A stretch of DNA of 19,297 bases from contig JAEWOP010000121.1 in assembly GCA_023399635.1 (NCBI GenBank), forward strand, positions 1-19,297, in the 5' to 3' direction. The notes under the pieces were generated by a model that was not told the origin of the DNA, did no database searches, and saw only the letters and a list, made by a program, of their open reading frames with translations. Position 1 is the stretch's first letter, and every line of letters begins with the position of its first letter. The stretch is from Pseudomonadota bacterium. Its GTDB lineage: Bacteria; Pseudomonadota; Alphaproteobacteria; Rhizobiales; Rhizobiaceae. Both the position numbers and the translations under genes were made by a program. Below are positions 15,010-19,297 of the stretch, piece after piece.

Positions 15010-17096
15010 CACGAGATGGCGCCCAAAATCTTGATCTCGAGTCCCTTGGCAAGCTCCACGTGGGAAAGGACAGGAAGCGTGGCAAACAGCCGCTCGATGA
15101 TCATCCGGACATAGGACCGTGTTTCGGGCGAGGTTACAAGAACGAAGGGCAGGCCCCTGTCCATGAATTCACGGATAACTTTCGTCGCCTGCTCGCTGAA
15201 CTCTTCAAGACTGCGCGGATCGATGTCGAATTCGACGACTTCACCCTTCGCGTCCCGCTTCAGTGCCTGATGGAAGATCATGTCCCACTTGGTGCCAAGT
15301 CTGAGCACGCGCAGCACACCGTTGTCGGCCAGATCGCCGCAAAGCTGTTGCGACATGCGGATGCGGACGTGTTCGACGATCTGCTCGGTCTTGCGCACGT
15401 GCGGCGCAAGTTCGGCTACGGCTTCGAGGATGAGGTGGAGGTTGCGGATCGAAACCCGCTCCGCCAGCAGTAGCTTGAGTACTGCCTGCAGCCCGGAATA
15501 GGACATGTGAGACGAGCAAATCTCGTCGGCCAGCTTCTTGTACTCAGGATCGAGGCGATCAATGAGGACCTTCACATCCTTGTACGACAGCAGCTGGGGC
15601 AGGTTGTTGCGGATTACTTCCGACAGATGGGTGAGCACAACGGACACGTTGTCGATCGGGTGGAAGCCTTCGCGCTTCAGATCCTCTGCAAATGTCTCCA
15701 GAATCGACACGGCCGGCATGCCGAAGGCGGGCTCGCGGATCTCGTCGCCCGGGATGCTTGGCTTGCGCCCCGATCCGGTGACGACAAGAACATCACCGAC
15801 GCGCAGCGAATTGGACGCGATCGTCGTACCATGCACCCGGATCTGGTAGGACTTCTCCTGGATCATGATGTCGTCGGTGACCTTGATTTCAGGCACGACG
15901 AAGCCGTATTGCGACGCAAACTTCTTGCGCATCTTGCCGACGCGGAATGCAAGCTCCTGGTGAGCGCCGAGCAGGCGGGTGGAGACCTGCTTGCCGAGCG
16001 CCAGTTCGATCTCTGCTGTCCGCAGCGCGCTCTTGACGGAGTCCTTCTCGGCCTCCTTGGTCTGGACGACCTTCTTCTCTTCGTCCTCCCGACGCACCTT
16101 GTTTTCCGCCTCGAGCCGGCGTGGGATAATCCACGCGCCGAAGCCCATCACCGTACCGAGCGCAAGGAAGGGAAGCAGCGGCAGACCCGGGACAAGAGCA
16201 AGCACCCCCATCAATCCGGCCGACATGAAAAGCGCACGCGGATAGCCGCTCAGCTGATCGAGCACCGCTTTGTCGGTGGAGCCGGCCGTTCCGCCGCGTG
16301 ACACCAGAAGACCCGCCGCCAGTGACACGACGAGCGCGGGCACCTGGGAAACGATACCGTCACCGACTGAGAGCTTGACGAAAACGTCTGCAGCTTCGCC
16401 GATCTCCATCCCATAGCGGAAATAGCCGATGATGATGCCGCCGAAGATGTTGATCGCGGTGATGATCAAGCCGGCAATGGCATCGCCACGGACAAACTTG
16501 GAGGCACCATCCATGGCGCCGAAGAAGGAGCTTTCCTGCTCCAGTTCCGAGCGGCGGCGTTGCGCCTCCTTTTCGTCGATGATCCCGGCTGAAAGGTCAG
16601 CGTCGATAGACATCTGCTTGCCCGGGATCGCATCAAGGGTGAAGCGCGCGCCGACTTCGGCAATACGTGTCGCACCCTTGGTGATGACGATGAAGTTCAC
16701 CGTCACGAGGATCATGAAGACGATCACCCCGATGACGAAGTCACCCGACATGACGAGGCTGGCAAATCCTGCAATAACGCCGCCCGCTGCCTCATGACCC
16801 TGAGCTCCATTTGAAAGAATGACGCGCGTCGTTGCGATGTTGAGCGACAGGCGCACCATCGTCGAGATCAGCAGAATGGTCGGGAATGACGAGAAGTCCA
16901 GAGGTCGCTGGATCCACAGCGACACCATCAGGATCAGCACCGAAAAGGCGATCGAGAATGCCAGTCCCATGTCGATCAGGATGGTGGGGATCGGAAGGAA
17001 CAGGACGCACAGGATGGCAATGATGCCGGCGGCGAAGCCGATGTCTCGTCCGTTGGGAGCGACTTTGGGTATTGCTAGTGCAGGTGGTTGCGCCAT
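15009..17096 (-). CDS. flhA: Flagellar biosynthesis protein FlhA
   Basis: The largest export-gate protein: an N-terminal membrane half that conducts protons and a cytoplasmic half that docks chaperone-substrate complexes. At 695 residues it has normal length. About eight membrane segments fill residues 18-325. The FHIPEP-family signature RFTLDAIPGKQMSIDADLSAG lies near 151-171 (given in two parts: RFTLDAIPGKQ and MSIDADLSAG), with its conserved aspartates intact. The cytoplasmic domain begins near 345 after a charged linker, and VLTHLSEVIRNNLPQLLSY marks the docking region. The ATG at 17096 has only a modest purine-rich ribosome site, and the 96-base spacer to fliQ contains several inverted repeats. 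Its stop overlaps the leader ATG ahead of fliR. Confidence 0.97.
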   Translation of the reverse strand: MAQPPALAIPKVAPNGRDIGFAAGIIAILCVLFLPIPTILIDMGLAFSIAFSVLILMVSLWIQRPLDFSSFPTILLISTMVRLSLNIATTRVILSNGAQGHEAAGGVIAGFASLVMSGDFVIGVIVFMILVTVNFIVITKGATRIAEVGARFTLDAIPGKQMSIDADLSAGIIDEKEAQRRRSELEQESSFFGAMDGASKFVRGDAIAGLIITAINIFGGIIIGYFRYGMEIGEAADVFVKLSVGDGIVSQVPALVVSLAAGLLVSRGGTAGSTDKAVLDQLSGYPRALFMSAGLMGVLALVPGLPLLPFLALGTVMGFGAWIIPRRLEAENKVRREDEEKKVVQTKEAEKDSVKSALRTAEIELALGKQVSTRLLGAHQELAFRVGKMRKKFASQYGFVVPEIKVTDDIMIQEKSYQIRVHGTTIASNSLRVGDVLVVTGSGRKPSIPGDEIREPAFGMPAVSILETFAEDLKREGFHPIDNVSVVLTHLSEVIRNNLPQLLSYKDVKVLIDRLDPEYKKLADEICSSHMSYSGLQAVLKLLLAERVSIRNLHLILEAVAELAPHVRKTEQIVEHVRIRMSQQLCGDLADNGVLRVLRLGTKWDMIFHQALKRDAKGEVVEFDIDPRSLEEFSEQATKVIREFMDRGLPFVLVTSPETRSYVRMIIERLFATLPVLSHVELAKGLEIKILGAIS

Positions 17097-17122
17097 GGTG
17101 CATCCGTCTCTTCATGAGATGG

Positions 17123-17171
17123 GGCAGACAGGATCTGCCAGTTCAGCACCTTTCTAGGAAAGCAAGCTTGC
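17123..17171 (-). promoter_or_regulatory. Structured fliQ-flhA spacer with three inverted repeats
   Basis: On the - strand, in order, lie the 10-base palindrome GCAAGCTTGC (17171-17162), CTTTC-CTA-GAAAG (about 17164-17152) and GGCAGA-TCCTG-TCTGCC (17139-17123), the last being a clean 6-bp stem with a 5-base loop. The last stem ends about 26 bases before the flhA ATG. There is no T-run. These could stabilise mRNA ends or modulate flhA translation; no function is shown by the sequence itself. Confidence 0.4.
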
Positions 17172-17192
17172 GCGAGGATGGGGTTGCGGTGG

Positions 17193-17459
17193 CTAGAAGC
17201 CCGACTGCACCCTGGAAAAAACGAGAGTGGCAAAGAGATTGATCTGAGCGCCGATGAAGGGCGCCGTCACGCCGATTGCGACCATGATGGCAACGATCTT
17301 TGGCACGAAGGTGAGGGTCATTTCCTGCACCTGTGTCAGTGCCTGCAGCAGCGCAATACCCACGCCTACAATCATGGCCGTGAGAACGGCGGGACCTGAT
17401 GCCACCAGAATGGTCCAGATCGCCGCCTGCATGATGTCCAGGGCGTCGGCTTCGTTCAT
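17193..17459 (-). CDS. fliQ: Flagellar biosynthesis protein FliQ
   Basis: A small inner-membrane subunit of the flagellar type III export gate. The 88-residue length is exactly that expected for FliQ. It has two membrane helices (about residues 14-36 and 50-72) joined by the conserved polar loop ALTQVQEMTLTFVPKI, and begins MNEADALDIMQAAIW. I chose the ATG at 17459 because GGAG lies eight bases upstream; an in-frame start at 17483 would put a palindrome and the ribosome site inside the gene. It lies between flgD (39-base gap) and flhA (96-base gap). Confidence 0.94.
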   Translation of the reverse strand: MNEADALDIMQAAIWTILVASGPAVLTAMIVGVGIALLQALTQVQEMTLTFVPKIVAIMVAIGVTAPFIGAQINLFATLVFSRVQSGF

Positions 17460-17473
17460 GTCGCCTGCTCCGA

Positions 17474-17488
17474 CCCGAATCATTCGGG
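17474..17488 (-). promoter_or_regulatory. Palindrome directly upstream of the fliQ ribosome site
   Basis: Seven-base arms CCCGAAT and ATTCGGG flank a single base, so RNA can form a 6-bp stem with a three-base loop. It sits between the flgD stop and the GGAG ribosome site of fliQ. No T-run follows. It is probably an mRNA stability or translation-tuning element rather than a terminator. Confidence 0.45.
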
Positions 17489-17498
17489 CCTTGGTGTG

Positions 17499-17990
17499 TC
17501 AGCCTGTTGTATCGCCGTCGCTGCCGGCCGTCGAGCCGTCGCTGGCTTCGTCCGCAGGCGTCTTCTTGGCGATCGGCTCGTCGGAGATCACTACGCCCGC
17601 CTGCAGCAGGACCTTGTCGTTCTTGTCCGTGATGGCGATGACGCCATCCGAATAGACCTCGACTTCCTTGATCTTGCCCATGACCTTGTCGTCGGCGCTC
17701 TGGACATACTTTCCGACAAGATCGCCCGCTCGCGTCAGCGCCTCAGCCTGCAGCATGCTGCGCAGGTGTGAATTGGTCTGGATCGTCTGCTCGACCTGAG
17801 AAAACGAAGCCAGCTGCGACATCTGCTCACTGGCATCCATTGGATCGGTCGGATCCTGGTTCTTCATCTGAGCGATAAGGAGTTGCAAAAAGCTGTCGTA
17901 GTTCAAGCCCGCCTTTTCCGCGTCCTTGGTTGTTTTGGCCGCGTTGGCCCAAGGATTGGAGGCGGCCGTTGTGACCGGATCTACCGCCAT
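17499..17990 (-). CDS. flgD: Flagellar hook capping protein FlgD
   Basis: A secreted scaffold that caps the growing hook so that FlgE subunits can polymerise. The N-terminal FlgD signature YDSFLQLLIAQMKNQDPTDPMD (about residues 31-52; given as FLQLLIAQMKNQDPTDP) is clear, followed by QLASFSQVEQ. At 163 residues it is shorter than enteric FlgD (about 230) and has little or none of the C-terminal Ig-like region, ending instead in an acidic Ser/Gly/Asp-rich tail. Short FlgD proteins appear usual in rhizobia, so I do not read this as truncation. The ATG at 17990 overlaps the end of flbT by 10 bases, with AAGGA about nine bases upstream. Confidence 0.94.
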   Translation of the reverse strand: MAVDPVTTAASNPWANAAKTTKDAEKAGLNYDSFLQLLIAQMKNQDPTDPMDASEQMSQLASFSQVEQTIQTNSHLRSMLQAEALTRAGDLVGKYVQSADDKVMGKIKEVEVYSDGVIAITDKNDKVLLQAGVVISDEPIAKKTPADEASDGSTAGSDGDTTG

Positions 17991-18430
17991 GGTGCGATTT
18001 CCTTGCGGATCTGCTCGATGGTGGCGGGTGTGATTTCCTGGCTGCTGAGAATCCGGTCTTCCGTCGGATAAAGCGCTCGAATTGCCTTGAGCGCGTCAAA
18101 CGCTCTTCCCGAGGCGACCATGCCATCAACGCGCTTCAACTCCGCCAGGATCTCTTCGTTCTGGAAGCAGTTAAGGAGCATGCTCACGGACTTGCGGAAC
18201 AGAGCCAGCGACTGCTCCTTCCCTTCAGGATTGATGAGCATCATCTGCGCGATGAAGTACAGCTGCCGGAGCGGCGTTGTTGCATCCTCCGGCTGCAGGA
18301 CGTGATTTTCCAGGAGGAACGTCACGTCGTTGAGGAATTCCAGTGCCACCTTCCGGTCGACGCGCAGAACTGCGCCGTTGATGAAGATTCGCTCGCCTGA
18401 CTTCAGCGAGATGCGCAGCGTACTTTTCAT
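17981..18430 (-). CDS. flbT: Flagellin synthesis repressor FlbT
   Basis: A post-transcriptional regulator of flagellin. In Caulobacter, FlbT binds the flagellin mRNA leader and limits translation until the hook is complete. The 149-residue product has normal length, starting MKSTLRISLKSGERIFINGA, with the conserved TTPLRQLYFIAQMMLI in the middle. The ATG at 18430 lies inside the flaF stop (ATGA, 4-base overlap) and has AAGGA upstream. The longer open frame to 18511 is rejected because it covers the end of flaF and has low-complexity His/Arg sequence. It overlaps flgD by 10 bases at its 3' end. Confidence 0.95.
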   Translation of the reverse strand: MKSTLRISLKSGERIFINGAVLRVDRKVALEFLNDVTFLLENHVLQPEDATTPLRQLYFIAQMMLINPEGKEQSLALFRKSVSMLLNCFQNEEILAELKRVDGMVASGRAFDALKAIRALYPTEDRILSSQEITPATIEQIRKEIAPWR

Positions 18431-18774
18431 TTGAGTCCATCCTTGATGATGGTGGTGACGTCGATGATGCCTTGGTAGTTCTCGGATTGGCGCTTCCTGA
18501 TCCGCTCGCATTCCTTCAAGATCCAGATGGCGATCGAGATGAGATTGGCGCGCAATTCTGCGGCGAGTTCGTTCTCAGGCTGCTTGAGGTCCTCGATCAA
18601 GCTGATCCACACACGGCGTGTGTAGTAGACCGCCTCGATCGACTTGCGCGAGTAGGCGCCTTCGTTCATGGCGGCGGTGAGAAGCTCTATTGATCGATCC
18701 AGCGCCTGCCGTTCACGGTCCTTGGCGTCAGCGACGCCATCTTCCATGATCTCGGCATATGAAAACTGGTACAT
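18427..18774 (-). CDS. flaF: Flagellin biosynthesis regulator FlaF
   Basis: A regulator of flagellin synthesis that works with, and against, FlbT in alphaproteobacteria. The 115-residue protein begins MYQFSYAEIMED and contains the family pattern ERQALDRSIELLTAA followed by AVYYTRRVWISLIEDL and ELRANLISIAIWILKE, typical of FlaF. The ATG at 18774 is preceded by AAGGA with seven-base spacing. It lies 33 bases after flgL and overlaps flbT by four bases, so flaF and flbT are probably coupled, which makes sense for an antagonistic pair. Confidence 0.95.
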   Translation of the reverse strand: MYQFSYAEIMEDGVADAKDRERQALDRSIELLTAAMNEGAYSRKSIEAVYYTRRVWISLIEDLKQPENELAAELRANLISIAIWILKECERIRKRQSENYQGIIDVTTIIKDGLK

Positions 18775-18807
18775 TCATGTATCCTTCATTTTCACGAACT
18801 TCCCTCT

Positions 18808-19297
18808 TCAGCGAAGGAAGTTAACCAGGCTCAACTGCTGCAGGCGGGATGTCAGGGTGTAGGCTGTCTCGATCAGCGCCTGGAGCCCCTTGACCCGCGT
18901 CGATGCCTCGTAGGCATCGACAGATTCCAGGTCGTTGAGGTGAGTCTCAATGATGTTCTTTTGCGCCTCAAGGCTCTCGTCAGCCTTCTTTACGCGCTCT
19001 GCCGAAAGACCGAGAGACGCACGCTCGCTTGTAAGACCCGAATTGGCTTGCCCGATATAAGTAGTTGCCCGGGTCACAGCCGCCTCTCGAGCGGCGTCAG
19101 ACGTTGCACTGTCCAAAAAAGTGATCGAGATCAACGAGGTGAGGACGAAGTTGCGCATCCCGGCAGTGTTAGCGTTCGTTGAAGTCTGGACAATCTCGTT
19201 TTGCGCGATCCGGCTCTTCATATTGTCGCCGGACGCGTTCGACACAAAAGCGCTCCAGAAGTCTTGGCCATCGAAGTCGCCGTGTGAAGCGCCGGGC
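18808..19297 (-). CDS. flgL: Flagellar hook-filament junction protein FlgL, C-terminal part
   Basis: Forms, with FlgK, the junction between hook and filament. The frame is open to the right edge of the window, so only the last 162 residues are present. The visible part has the flagellin-like C-terminal helices: SAERVKKADESLEAQKNIIETHLNDLESVDAYEASTRVKGLQ (given here as LNDLESVDAYEASTRV), then ALIETAYTLTSRLQQLSLVNFL, the typical C-terminal ending of the FlgL/flagellin family. The start lies outside the window. FlgL rather than flagellin is chosen because of the flaF-flbT-flgD context and the terminal sequence, but a related hook-associated protein cannot be fully excluded from this part alone. 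Confidence 0.88.
   Translation of the reverse strand, partial: PGASHGDFDGQDFWSAFVSNASGDNMKSRIAQNEIVQTSTNANTAGMRNFVLTSLISITFLDSATSDAAREAAVTRATTYIGQANSGLTSERASLGLSAERVKKADESLEAQKNIIETHLNDLESVDAYEASTRVKGLQALIETAYTLTSRLQQLSLVNFLR

Noticed and set aside
15507..16301. Open frame of 264 codons on the + strand opposite flhA
   Set aside because: Antisense to flhA; the length reflects high GC third positions and no domain is visible.
1..19297. tRNA, rRNA, CRISPR arrays, insertion sequences, integrases, toxin-antitoxin pairs
   Set aside because: No supporting structure, repeat series or protein signature was seen, and the whole window reads as conserved chromosomal backbone.

Overview
This window looks like chromosomal DNA from a member of the Rhizobiaceae (Rhizobium/Agrobacterium/Sinorhizobium group). 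The evidence is the zwf-pgl-edd cluster, an aglEFGAK-type alpha-glucoside uptake operon, the alphaproteobacterial flagellar regulators FlaF and FlbT, and high-GC codon use that looks uniform throughout. From memory, the same blocks lie close together in Sinorhizobium meliloti and Agrobacterium. I saw no insertion sequence, phage gene, tRNA, rRNA or CRISPR array. Almost every base is in a gene, and no gene-free stretch exceeds about 235 bases.

Left part (1-3968, + strand): the 3' 452 codons of zwf, then pgl (11-base overlap), then edd. Together they take glucose-6-phosphate through 6-phosphogluconolactone and 6-phosphogluconate to KDPG, which is the upper Entner-Doudoroff route. edd ends tail to tail with a small PilZ-fold gene (3978-4388, - strand). 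A hairpin spans both stop codons.

Middle part (4504-10932, - strand, transcribed right to left): aglE (binding protein), aglF and aglG (permeases), aglA (GH13 alpha-glucosidase) and aglK (ATPase). Imported alpha-glucosides would be hydrolysed in the cytoplasm and their glucose fed into the Entner-Doudoroff genes next door. An 11-bp stem-loop separates aglE from aglF. No LacI-type regulator gene lies upstream; the 233-base gap before aglE is followed at once by folD (11166-12065), a one-carbon metabolism gene.

Right part (12203-19297, - strand): a compact run of flagellar genes in the order flgL (5' end outside the window), flaF, flbT, flgD, fliQ, flhA, fliR, a coiled-coil protein, a FlgJ-type rod-binding protein, a FlgN-like protein and a FliL-like membrane protein. 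Many junctions overlap or abut, which suggests one translationally coupled operon. It encodes part of the type III export gate (FliQ, FlhA, FliR), the hook cap FlgD, hook-filament junction protein FlgL, and post-transcriptional control of flagellin by FlbT and FlaF.

I did not find a clearly new biological system. The points most worth checking are an in-frame partial duplication at the start of fliR that leaves a five-codon leader (ATG to TAA), the hairpins between cistrons, the PilZ protein with degenerate ligand motifs, and the poorly characterised genes at the 3' end of the flagellar operon.
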